DNA of 64,000 nt from Flavobacterium fluviale (GTDB lineage: Bacteria; Bacteroidota; Bacteroidia; Flavobacteriales; Flavobacteriaceae), in assembly GCF_003312915.1 (NCBI RefSeq), contig NZ_CP030261.1:3968001-4032000 (forward strand), written 5' to 3'. The notes under the pieces are model-generated. The model ran no database searches, had not been told where the DNA came from, and saw only the letters and a list, made by a program, of their open reading frames with translations. The position numbers and the translations under genes were made by a program. Shown here in pieces: positions 25,107 through 34,700 of this stretch (position 1 is the first letter of the stretch; each line of letters opens with the position of its first letter).

Positions 25107-27494
25107 TTATTTTAGGTTTTTAATTAATGCTTTTAATTCTTCTATTTCTTTTTGCTGCATTGCCTGATTATTTTGAAGCTCTTTAATTGCAGCATTAGAA
25201 GTACTTATTTCTTTTTGCTGTTCTTTTACTGCTTCTACTAATACAGGAATAAGCATAGTATAGTTTACTGTGTAAAAACCTTGGTCATTTTTACTTACCG
25301 CTTCTGGAAGAATTTTTTCGATGTCTTGTGCAATTACTCCCAATTGGTGTTTATCATTAAAGTTCATTTCTTTAAACTCTTCTTTTCTCCAATTGTAACT
25401 TACACCCTGTACTCTTTCTACAATACTCAAAGCATCTGTAATTGGTGCAATATCTTTTTTGTAACGACGGTCTGAAGTAACATTAAATGCTGTACCGTTA
25501 GCATCAACACAACTTATTGTTCCGTATACCGTAAGTTTATCTGCTGTTGGCAGACCATCTCCAATAGAGAAATTATTAGTTGTTCCGTCAATTTGGAAAA
25601 TTCTTGTAGCTACTCCTGGAGAAATAGCCAGGTTCGGATTCATATAACGCGCACGGGCAATGCTGAAATTATTACCACTTGTTCCGCCAATTGCTGTACC
25701 TAAATAATATCCTGTTGTACCCGCTTTGAATATTAATTCATTGCTGCCGTCTGTAGATGTACTATTTTCTACAACCAATTGTTTACCATCATTTCTAAAG
25801 TGCGATATACCTCCTTCTACATTAAATCTTGTATCTGGCGCAGTAGTTCCAATACCAACATTACCTACAGTATTTATAGACATGCGTTTTACATTCTCTG
25901 TCCAAAAATCTAAACCAAAACGATTTGAACCGCTTACTACTGAAGTTCTGTTAGAACTAATACCTACCTGTGATGATACACTTCCAAATACAAGACCTGA
26001 ATTTGCAGGAGAAAGCGTTCCGTCAGAAATTCCGTCTGCATCAACAATTATCGCATTGGCAACATGCATTTTACCATTACCGTAAATTCGCGCTAATTCT
26101 TTTGAACCTGTTGCACCAGTTCCTGCATTAAAACTAAAACCATTTGCTGTTGTTGGAACCTGTAACCTGAATTGGGCGTTATTTACACCTAACCCATAAA
26201 CCATATTGTCGTTGTTTCCATTTTGATACAATACAATCTTTCTATTTGCAAAAACATTTTCAAATTGTAATGGAGCATTTGGAAAAGCTGTACCAATACC
26301 AATATTTCCCATTTGGTAAATATTTTGAGTATTTTCTGTAGCCTGCTTATTTGTTGCTGTATTAAACCAAGGTTCTTTTACCGCTAAAGGCGCATCTACC
26401 CAAGTTGGCGTCGTACCTACAGTCTGCATGATTTGACCTGCTGTTCCTGCGGTTAAGCTAATTTCAGTGTCTTTAAATGCGTTGTTTGCACCATTAGTAA
26501 CTGTAATAAGGTTGGAACTTGTTACAGAACCCGCACCAATGGTTGGCGGCGCCCCAGCTTCTCCTTTTTCACCTTGCAGACCTTGAATTCCTTGAATTCC
26601 TTGAGGTCCAGGTACTCCTTGTTCTCCCTGAATTCCTTGAGGTCCCGTTGCTCCTGTCTCTCCTTGAATTCCTTGTGGACCCGTTGCTCCTGTCTCTCCC
26701 TGAATTCCTTGAGGTCCAGCCGCTCCTGTCTCTCCTTGAATTCCTTGTGGACCCGCTGCTCCTTGTTCACCTTGAGGTCCTTGTGGTCCCACTGCTCCTT
26801 GTTCTCCTTGAGGTCCTTGAGGTCCCGCTGCTCCTTGTTCACCTTGAGGTCCTTGTGGTCCCGCTGCTCCTTGTTCTCCTTGGATTCCTTGAGGACCAGT
26901 CAATCCTGGTTCTCCCTGAATTCCTTGAGGACCAGCAACTCCTTGTTCGCCTTGAGGTCCTTGAGGACCCGCTGCTCCTTGTTCTCCTTGAAGCCCAGTT
27001 GCTCCTTGTTCTCCCTGAGGTCCTTGAGGTCCAACCGCTCCCGGAATACCTTGAATACCCTGCATTCCCTGTGGACCTGCTTGGCTTAGTAATTGTAACA
27101 CGTTTGAAACTCCTTTTTCATCTATGTAGGTTAACTGATTATTAGTGTTATCATAATGTAATGTGGTTAGTGTTTCTGTAAATTGAATTGGATCATTTCC
27201 AGCAATCATTCGAGACCATTTACTTCCATCCCAGTAGTAAAATCCTGGGGTAACATCATTTACTGTCGCTGTATTATAAACCAGCAGACTTTTTGCTATA
27301 ACTCCCGTAACAGGACTTTGATCTGTAGTTTTTGTTAAAGCTACTCTAGGCATAAGTACTCCTTTGTTTGAAGAAGTAATGTCTAGCTGCGCTGAATTAT
27401 CTGGTGTAAGTGTACCAACTCCAACCTGAGCTTGAGCACTGTAAAACCCAAATAGTGCAAGAATTACAATTATTCCGTCTTTGAAATGTTTCAT
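25107..27494 (-). CDS. Collagen-like secreted protein with peptidase S74 intramolecular chaperone
   Basis: A 795-residue exported protein (signal peptide about 1-22). Residues 23-97 form an N-terminal module ([31 protein letters not shown]) shared with the 2422-residue protein. Residues about 140-316 are near-perfect Gly-X-Y collagen-like repeats rich in [10 protein letters not shown] beta-structured part follows, with repeated NVGIGT text typical of fibre tips. The C-terminus (about 690-795) is a peptidase S74 chaperone domain: [30 protein letters not shown], then a coiled coil. In phage tail spikes this domain trimerises the fibre and then cuts itself off. No T9SS C-terminal domain is present. 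Role as trimeric surface fibre is inferred. Confidence 0.9.
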   Translation of the reverse strand: MKHFKDGIIVILALFGFYSAQAQVGVGTLTPDNSAQLDITSSNKGVLMPRVALTKTTDQSPVTGVIAKSLLVYNTATVNDVTPGFYYWDGSKWSRMIAGNDPIQFTETLTTLHYDNTNNQLTYIDEKGVSNVLQLLSQAGPQGMQGIQGIPGAVGPQGPQGEQGATGLQGEQGAAGPQGPQGEQGVAGPQGIQGEPGLTGPQGIQGEQGAAGPQGPQGEQGAAGPQGPQGEQGAVGPQGPQGEQGAAGPQGIQGETGAAGPQGIQGETGATGPQGIQGETGATGPQGIQGEQGVPGPQGIQGIQGLQGEKGEAGAPPTIGAGSVTSSNLITVTNGANNAFKDTEISLTAGTAGQIMQTVGTTPTWVDAPLAVKEPWFNTATNKQATENTQNIYQMGNIGIGTAFPNAPLQFENVFANRKIVLYQNGNNDNMVYGLGVNNAQFRLQVPTTANGFSFNAGTGATGSKELARIYGNGKMHVANAIIVDADGISDGTLSPANSGLVFGSVSSQVGISSNRTSVVSGSNRFGLDFWTENVKRMSINTVGNVGIGTTAPDTRFNVEGGISHFRNDGKQLVVENSTSTDGSNELIFKAGTTGYYLGTAIGGTSGNNFSIARARYMNPNLAISPGVATRIFQIDGTTNNFSIGDGLPTADKLTVYGTISCVDANGTAFNVTSDRRYKKDIAPITDALSIVERVQGVSYNWRKEEFKEMNFNDKHQLGVIAQDIEKILPEAVSKNDQGFYTVNYTMLIPVLVEAVKEQQKEISTSNAAIKELQNNQAMQQKEIEELKALIKNLK

Positions 27495-27773
27495 TTTATT
27501 TTAATTTTTGTTAAATTATCGATTCTGCCCTGCAAAACGCAGTTTTTTTCGGCGGGCAAATGTCCAACAGAACAGAAAGCAAAACAGCCACTAAAAGTTT
27601 TTAAATTGTCAAATTAAGACAAACCTGTAAGTAATATGCTGCGAAATACCGCAAACACAGCGGTTTGTAAAGTCGTAAATAGGTGTTGTTACTCGAGAGA
27701 ATTGTGTTTTTAATAGATAATAACTTACAAATGAAGTTTTAAAAGAAAAATATCAGTAACTCATTGACAGATA

Positions 27774-28480
27774 ATGATGTACAAGTGCTTCGGTTTTCGC
27801 GAGAAAGGCTTGACTATTCTTTGTGACGTTACTTTCGGATATTTGATTCGCGAGATGCGCTACAAAGATTTGGGGGAGTTTGTGGTTGCGTTGTGGTTAC
27901 GTCGCGGAGTTACTTTACGGAGTTACTTGCGGAGATTTCTCTCCCGAAGCCTTTGGATCGAAATGACAAACTGCACGGTTACGTTGTGTTTAAAACCACG
28001 TAAACCCTCAATTTTCGCATAATTTCTCCCCATTTCTCCGCAATCCTCCGCCCAATCTTGTCATTTCGATCCCGAGGCTTCGGGAGAGAAATCTCCGCGA
28101 GATGCTCTACAAAGATTGGGGCAAACTGTGGGGTTACTTTGCGGTTACGTTGCGGAGTTACTTACGGAGATTTCTCCTTCGTCGAAATGACAAAATGTAC
28201 GGTTACTTTATGTTCAAGCCTGCTTAAGGCGCCAATTTTTTTCAATCTTGTCATTTCGATCCCGAGGCTTCGGGAGAGAAATCTCCGCGAGAAGCTGTGC
28301 AAAGATTGGGGCAAACTGTGGGGTTACTTTGTGGTTACGTTGCGGAGTTACTTGTGGAGATTTCTCCTTCGTCGAAATGACAAACTGCGGGGTTCGTTGT
28401 GTTTAAACCACAATCTTGTCATTTCGATCCCGAAGCTTTGGGAGGGAAATCTCCGCGAGAAGCTCGACAAAGATTGTAAC
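27774..28480. repeat. Clustered dispersed repeats with inverted ends (REP/MITE-like)
   Basis: Within the 1.1-kb gap 27495-28635 there are four related units: a diverged one at about 27774-27973, two close copies at about 28054-28192 and 28246-28382, and a partial one at about 28413-28480. The two good copies start with TTGTCATTTCGATCCCGAGG, continue with GAAATCTCCGCGAGA, and end with GGAGATTTCTCC followed by CGTCGAAATGACAAA, so their ends are inverted relative to each other. GC content is visibly higher than around. Open frames through it are not protein-like. No transposase is nearby. The bases 27495-27773 are AT-rich upstream sequence. Confidence 0.8.
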
Positions 28481-28490
28481 AAACGGGTAA

Positions 28491-28524
28491 AAAAAAGAGG
28501 AAAACTAAGTTTTCCTCTCTTTTA
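28491..28524 (-). terminator. Terminator of the 598-residue protein gene
   Basis: Arms GAGGAAAAC and GTTTTCCTC (28497-28505 and 28509-28517) form a tight hairpin; on the minus strand it runs into a T-rich tract. It lies some 115 bases after the stop codon of the upstream minus-strand gene and right beside the repeat cluster. Confidence 0.75.
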
Positions 28525-28635
28525 AATAAAAAATTATGAAAAAGTAAATAACCATTTACTACTGCACAGGCATTCTAACTTTGTCTGATTATGCAGTTCT
28601 TACTAAGGCTTTGTAATGCTGTTATGCTATTGAGA

Positions 28636-30432
28636 TTAATTAACAGTAAAAGAAACTGTTTCTAGAAATCCTAAAATTTTATATTGATCGACTAAAGGAA
28701 CTGAATTGTTGACATCATACACATCGACATTATTATTAGTACCATCGAAAACCCCTTTACCATATAAGATCACTTCTTTTGTTCCTACTGAATCAAAATA
28801 AACTAAACCAGAATCAAATGTTACATGATTGGTGGCACTTGTATTATTTTGACCTGTAAAATGAACTAAACCAGGCTCCGTAATATTTACAGCAACCTTA
28901 ATATAATGAGATGAATCTAATGGACTATTTTTAACATAATTTCCGTGAATGCTGGTCGCAGAAAAAGTACATTTGGCAGTTTTATACTTTAATGGTTTTT
29001 CTTGAAAATGTACCAACACATTAAGCATGTCAGCTCTACCTTCTTCCTCTAGTTCTGTCATAATATCTACTATTGCTCGACTATCAAAAATATCTAAAAT
29101 GAGAAATTCTTGTGCATCTGTTGCTAAAATATTTTTAAAAGTAATACCGCTTCCCTGCAAAAGCACTTTATGCATGCCCACTGTATGAAAAGTACCCATA
29201 GCCCTAAATTTAACAAAATTTTCTCTTTCAACAAATCTATTACGTTCGTCATCACTAGTGTTAGTAACATCTATTGACCCTAAATTATAAGTACCTGGCT
29301 TAGTAACATTTACAGTTGCCACCATATAATTACTGCCAGTTAAAGGAACACCCCAATAATATTCCCCCTGTACAGGACCTATATCTGTTATTTTATAAAG
29401 AGCTCTATCAATTGCATTAAAATTATTAAAATTTATATCCACCTGACCTATAACCTCTATAGTTGCTTTATTATCCTCTATTTGAACATTATAATTATTA
29501 TAGATATAAGGGTACTGACGTTTATAGTTTGAATTATTATTTACACCAGCTACAGTCAACAGTATTTCCTGCTCTCCTGTCTCATTAAAAACACCCTGCG
29601 TATTTATCAATAAATCTTTATCGGTGTAATCGTCATACTGTACAGATTTAATAACCGGCATTCCTATATCGTATAGACCTGTTTTAGTTACATTTAGCTT
29701 TAATTTTATATAGTTATTTCTGCTGTTTACAGGAACCCCAATTGCGTAATCTCCTACTGCTTCTGCAGAAACAAATGTATATTCTGCAGGCACTTCTACA
29801 ATACGTTTTGGTTTAAGTTCGTCAATATTAAAACGAGCAAGGTCTGGAAGTTCCCCATCTTTAAAAGCATAATAATCGGTAAGTATAATTTCAGTACCAG
29901 CAGTTTTAGGACTACCCCCTAAAAACAATTTTAACTCTTGCTCTCCTGTCATCTTAACATACATTGGGTTAGAAATAATCATGATATCATGTAATGCCTC
30001 AAAATCATAGGTACCAAAACATACTAATCCTGGTTTTGTTACATTAATTTTAATTTTTATAAAATTACGGCCGTCTACAGGTGTATCTTCATAAAACTCA
30101 CCTTCTATCGATCCTGAAACATAGGTATATTCTGCACGGTCATTGCATTGCGACCATGTAGTCCCTAACCATGTTTTAAGGCAGTTTTGGTCTGTGTCGT
30201 AAATCACTAAACCTTTTGAGTCTTCTGTTAAACCAGACTCCATAGCTGTAATTTGGGCTGTTGTGGCTCTTGGCGGCATCATTCCTTTTGTTCCATTATT
30301 AGAGAGAATTTCTAAGGTCGCATGGTCATCGCCTTTTTGCTTCCCGCCTATTACAACTGTTCCGTTTACTTGTGCAAAAGACTGCACCATAGTAAACATC
30401 ATTATTATGAAAGTAAAAAATATTTTTTTCAT
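28636..30432 (-). CDS. Secreted four-repeat beta protein of unknown family
   Basis: A 598-residue exported protein (signal peptide about 1-21, ending SFAQ). An N-terminal module (HATLEILSNNGTKGMMPPRA, then GLVIYDTDQNCLKTWLGTTW) resembles that of the collagen-like neighbours. Four imperfect repeats of about 115-130 residues follow, each beginning like AEYTYVSGSIEGEFYEDTPV, then a stretch such as NFIKIKINVTKPG, and later a GEQEL/G-rich strand pair. The repeat does not match a family I know; an Ig-like or jelly-roll fold is plausible. No T9SS C-terminal domain is visible. It is in the middle of the surface-fibre locus and probably is an exposed structural protein. Confidence 0.8.
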   Translation of the reverse strand: MKKIFFTFIIMMFTMVQSFAQVNGTVVIGGKQKGDDHATLEILSNNGTKGMMPPRATTAQITAMESGLTEDSKGLVIYDTDQNCLKTWLGTTWSQCNDRAEYTYVSGSIEGEFYEDTPVDGRNFIKIKINVTKPGLVCFGTYDFEALHDIMIISNPMYVKMTGEQELKLFLGGSPKTAGTEIILTDYYAFKDGELPDLARFNIDELKPKRIVEVPAEYTFVSAEAVGDYAIGVPVNSRNNYIKLKLNVTKTGLYDIGMPVIKSVQYDDYTDKDLLINTQGVFNETGEQEILLTVAGVNNNSNYKRQYPYIYNNYNVQIEDNKATIEVIGQVDINFNNFNAIDRALYKITDIGPVQGEYYWGVPLTGSNYMVATVNVTKPGTYNLGSIDVTNTSDDERNRFVERENFVKFRAMGTFHTVGMHKVLLQGSGITFKNILATDAQEFLILDIFDSRAIVDIMTELEEEGRADMLNVLVHFQEKPLKYKTAKCTFSATSIHGNYVKNSPLDSSHYIKVAVNITEPGLVHFTGQNNTSATNHVTFDSGLVYFDSVGTKEVILYGKGVFDGTNNNVDVYDVNNSVPLVDQYKILGFLETVSFTVN

Positions 30433-30511
30433 TGTTATTTTTTTTAGAAAAATTAAGTAAAATAATAAACCGGCCTTACTTAAAGGCCTGTTTAATTATA
30501 TCATTAATTGG

Positions 30512-31684
30512 TTACATATTATATGTAATCACGTACCAATCAGTACCATCTGACTGCAAAGTAACTTTTGCACTTCCGGCTGTTGCTCCTTCAAAAATGC
30601 TTCCTGCTAGATATGGCAATGAAACACTATCTGAGTAAATAACACTTTTATTGAAATTTACTATTACTGGAGTTTTGCCATCTGCCAACAGTGTATTAAA
30701 CTGGTTGATAACTAGTATTCTTCCTTTGTTTGCTGTAGCATCTGGAAGTGATATTGTAATATCGCCTGTTAATTTTGAAGCAATAATGGTATAATCAGCA
30801 GTGGTTACCGTATAATTGCTGCTAATTTTTTTTATTTCCATAAGATTAGATGCTGCTGCCGCTTTCCATCCTACTACTCCTGCTTCGGTAGTTGTTAAAA
30901 CTTCGCCAACATTTACAGATGGTTTAATATCTACTGATGCAGCAACCAATGTTGCTCCTGTTCCGCTTACCTGTAAAACAGTGCTTGGTGTATTTGTTGT
31001 AATATCTGCTTTTGCAGTTATATCTCCTGCTCCAACTTTTTTCCATCCCACAACACCTCCTGGACCTGTTGTTAAAACTTCATCAATATTTTCTGAAGGT
31101 TTAATACCTACTGTTGCGTTAATTAATGTTGCTCCAGTTCCAGATACTGTTAAAACTGAAGGAGTAGAACTCGTAAGATCTGCTTTTGTAGTAATATCTC
31201 CAGCATCTACGGCTGGTTTTTTCCATCCTACCACACCCGTTGCGGTTGTTGTTAGTACTTCGCCCACAGTTGCAGATGGTTTGATGTTTACAGATGCAGC
31301 TGCCAATGCTGCTCCAAGTCCATTAACTTCCAAAACAGTATTTGGAGTAGTAGATGAAAGGTCGTATTTTGTGATCAGATTGGATGGTGCTATTTTACGC
31401 AGTACTCCGTTTGCATCTGTCACTACTAGATCATCTGTGCTGGTTCCTGTTTGTAAACCTAAAATGGCTAAGGTATAAGCACTCGTTGTTGTTAAAATTG
31501 AAGGTTTTGTTAAAGCTCCCCCTAACTGTATATTACCGCTGGTAATTGTTAAACCATTGTCTGCTGTGCCAGGGGCGCCAGGGTAGAAAGTTACTTTTTT
31601 CCCATTTGGAGTAACAACGGTTTCGGTCTGCGCCATCATAAATCCTGATTGGATAAATAACAACATGCATATTATTTTTTTCAT
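30512..31684 (-). CDS. Secreted repeat protein of unknown family
   Basis: A 390-residue exported protein (signal peptide about 1-18, ending FMMAQ). Three to four repeats of about 54 residues occupy the middle: each has DITTKADLTSSTPSVL-like text, then SGTGATLINATVGIKPS and EVLTTGPGGVVGWKK. A distinct C-terminal domain of about 110 residues (NYTVTTADYTIIASKL, ITISLPDATANKGR, TLQSDGTDWYVITYNM) resembles the head parts seen in phage or bacterial fibres. The repeat text ADLTS/VGWKK is common in secreted Bacteroidota fibre proteins. No function can be given. It lies between the 598- and 2422-residue proteins, in the same direction. Confidence 0.8.
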   Translation of the reverse strand: MKKIICMLLFIQSGFMMAQTETVVTPNGKKVTFYPGAPGTADNGLTITSGNIQLGGALTKPSILTTTSAYTLAILGLQTGTSTDDLVVTDANGVLRKIAPSNLITKYDLSSTTPNTVLEVNGLGAALAAASVNIKPSATVGEVLTTTATGVVGWKKPAVDAGDITTKADLTSSTPSVLTVSGTGATLINATVGIKPSENIDEVLTTGPGGVVGWKKVGAGDITAKADITTNTPSTVLQVSGTGATLVAASVDIKPSVNVGEVLTTTEAGVVGWKAAAASNLMEIKKISSNYTVTTADYTIIASKLTGDITISLPDATANKGRILVINQFNTLLADGKTPVIVNFNKSVIYSDSVSLPYLAGSIFEGATAGSAKVTLQSDGTDWYVITYNM

Positions 31685-31720
31685 ATTTAGTTCTTATGAG
31701 TTTTTATAATTTACTTATTT

Positions 31721-31759
31721 GAAGGCCGCACACTCTTGTTATTTAGAGTGCGCAGCTTC
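31721..31759. other. Hairpin between the 2422- and 390-residue protein genes
   Basis: GAAGGCCGCACACTCT and AGAGTGCGCAGCTTC pair almost completely around a 10-base loop. On the minus strand the long T-run lies before, not after, the stem, so it is a poor terminator; on the plus strand an A-run follows. It may be an mRNA processing or stability element between these genes. Confidence 0.5.
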
Positions 31760-31774
31760 AAAAAAAAACTGTTT

Positions 31775-34700
31775 TTATTTTAAATAATCAATCATTACAT
31801 TATCATTAGCCATTAATACATATGAACCATTATTGGCAGGGATGTAAGTAACTGTCTTACCACTAACAGAAATAGCATCTTTATCGATACGTACCCCATT
31901 GATATACAATTTCACTTTAGAAAGTGCAGAAGGCTCTGCTGATAATTCAAAACTACTATCACCTGCGGCAGCTGTAAATTCATCTATTGCCTGTTGAGGA
32001 ATAATAGCATTTACCACATATTCATCGTCATCAGTACCTGCTCCAGTAATCACAATGTTTGCACCTTGAGTTACTTTACCGCCTACTCCTTTTAAACTAT
32101 CCATGAAATCTTCATATGTTTTAGTGGCATTGCCTTCCTTAGTTTTCCACTCTTCATAAGCAGATGCTCCCGTTGCTCCGGTTGCTCCTTTTAGTCCATT
32201 TAAGAATTCATCATATGATTTGCCGTCGTTGCCAGGAATTGCTATCCAGTCTTCATAAGCAGATGCTCCCGTTGCTCCGGTAGCTCCTTTTAATCCATTT
32301 AAGAATTCATCATATGATTTGCCATCGTTGCCAGGAATTGCTATCCAGTCTTCATAAGCAGATGCTCCAGTTGCTCCGGTTGCTCCTTTTAATCCATTTA
32401 AGAATTCATCATATGATTTTCCGTCGTTGCCAGGAATTGCTATCCAGTCTTCATATGCAGATGCTCCCGTTGCTCCGGTTGCTCCTTTTAATCCATTTAA
32501 GAATTCATCATATGATTTGCCATCGTTGCCAGGAATTGCTATCCAGTCTTCATATGCAGATGCTCCCGTTGCTCCGGTTGCTCCTTTTAATCCATTTAAG
32601 AATTCATCATATGATTTGCCATCGTTGCCAGGAATTGCTATCCAGTCTTCATAAGCAGATGCTCCAGTTGCTCCGGTTGCTCCTTTTAATCCATTTAAGA
32701 ATTCATCATATGATTTGCCGTCGTTGCCAGGAATTGCTTTCCAGTCTTCATATGCAGATGCTCCCGTTGCTCCGGTTGCTCCTTTTAATCCATTTAAGAA
32801 TTCATCATATGATTTGCCATCGTTGCCAGGAATTGCTATCCAGTCTTCATATGCAGATGCTCCCGTTGCTCCGGTTGCTCCTTTTAATCCATTTAAGAAT
32901 TCATCATATGATTTGCCATCGTTGCCAGGAATTGCTTTCCAGTCTTCATAAGCAGATGCTCCAGTTGCTCCGGTTGCTCCTTTTAATCCATTTAAGAATT
33001 CATCATATGATTTGCCGTCGTTGCCAGGAATTGCTTTCCAGTCTTCATAAGCAGATGCTCCCGTTGCTCCGGTTGCTCCTTTTAATCCATTTAAGAATTC
33101 ATCATATGATTTGCCGTCGTTGCCAGGAATTGCTTTCCAGTCTTCATAAGCAGATGCTCCCGTTGCTCCGGTTGCTCCTTTTAATCCATTTAAGAATTCA
33201 TCATAAGATTTTCCGTCGTTGCCAGGAATTGCTATCCAGTCTTCATATGCAGATGCTCCCGTTGCTCCGGTTGCTCCTTTTAATCCATTTAAGAATTCAT
33301 CATAAGATTTGCCGTCGTTGCCAGGAATTGCTTTCCAGTCTTCATATGCTGATGCTCCCGTTGCTCCGGTTGCTCCTTTTAATCCATTTAAGAATTCATC
33401 ATATGATTTGCCGTCGTTGCCAGGAATTGCTATCCAGTCTTCATATGCTGATGCTCCCGTTGCTCCGGTAGCTCCTTTTAATCCATTTAAGAATTCATCA
33501 TATGATTTGCCGTCGTTGCCAGGAATTGCTATCCAGTCTTCATATGCTGATGCTCCCGTTGCTCCGGTTGCTCCTTTTAATCCATTTAAGAATTCATCAT
33601 AAGATTTTCCGTCGTTGCCAGGAATTGCTATCCAGTCTTCATAAGCAGATGCTCCCGTTGCTCCGGTAGCTCCTTTTAATCCATTTAAGAATTCATCATA
33701 TGATTTTCCGTCGTTGCCAGGAATTGCTATCCAGTCTTCATAAGCAGATGCTCCCGTTGCTCCGGTAGCTCCTTTTAATCCATTTAAGAATTCATCATAT
33801 GATTTGCCGTCGTTGCCAGGAATTGCTTTCCAGTCTTCATATGCTGATGCTCCCGTTGCTCCGGTTGCTCCTTTTAATCCATTTAGGAATTCATCATATG
33901 ATTTGCCGTCGTTGCCAGGAATTGCTTTCCAGTCTTCATATGCTGATGCTCCCGTTGCTCCGGTTGCTCCTTTTAATCCATTTAGGAATTCATCATATGA
34001 TTTGCCGTCGTTGCCAGGAATTGCTTTCCAGTCTTCATAAGCAGATGCTCCCGTTGCTCCCGTTGCTCCTTTTAATCCATTTAAGAATTCATCATATGAT
34101 TTGCCGTCGTTGCCAGGAATTGCTATCCAGTCTTCATATGCAGATGCTCCCGTTGCTCCCGTTGCTCCTTTTAATCCATTTAGGAATTCATCATATGATT
34201 TTCCATCGTTGCCAGGAATTGCTATCCAGTCTTCATATGCTGATGCTCCCGTTGCTCCGGTAGCTCCTTTTAATCCATTTAAGAATTCATCATAAGATTT
34301 TCCGTCGTTGCCAGGAATTGCTATCCAGTCTTCATATGCTGATGCTCCCGTTGCTCCGGTTGCTCCTTTTAATCCATTTAAGAATTCATCATATGATTTG
34401 CCGTCGTTGCCAGGAATTGCTATCCAGTCTTCATATGCAGATGCTCCCGTTGCTCCGGTTGCTCCTTTTAATCCATTTAAGAATTCATCATAAGATTTTC
34501 CGTCGTTGCCAGGAATTGCTATCCAGTCTTCATATGCAGATGCTCCCGTTGCTCCGGTTGCTCCTTTTAATCCATTTAAGAATTCATCATAAGATTTGCC
34601 GTCGTTGCCAGGAATTGCTTTCCAGTCTTCATATGCTGATGCTCCCGTTGCTCCGGTAGCTCCTTTTAATCCATTTAAGAATTCATCATAAGATTTTCCG

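Noticed and set aside
26519..27145. Plus-strand and second minus-strand frames opposite the collagen-like region
   Set aside because: The Gly-X-Y coding repeat leaves other frames open; products are low-complexity Leu/Ser text without homology.
27774..28525. Two plus-strand frames of 82 and 155 codons
   Set aside because: They run through the dispersed repeat units and repeat the same nonsense text; no start signal or family match.
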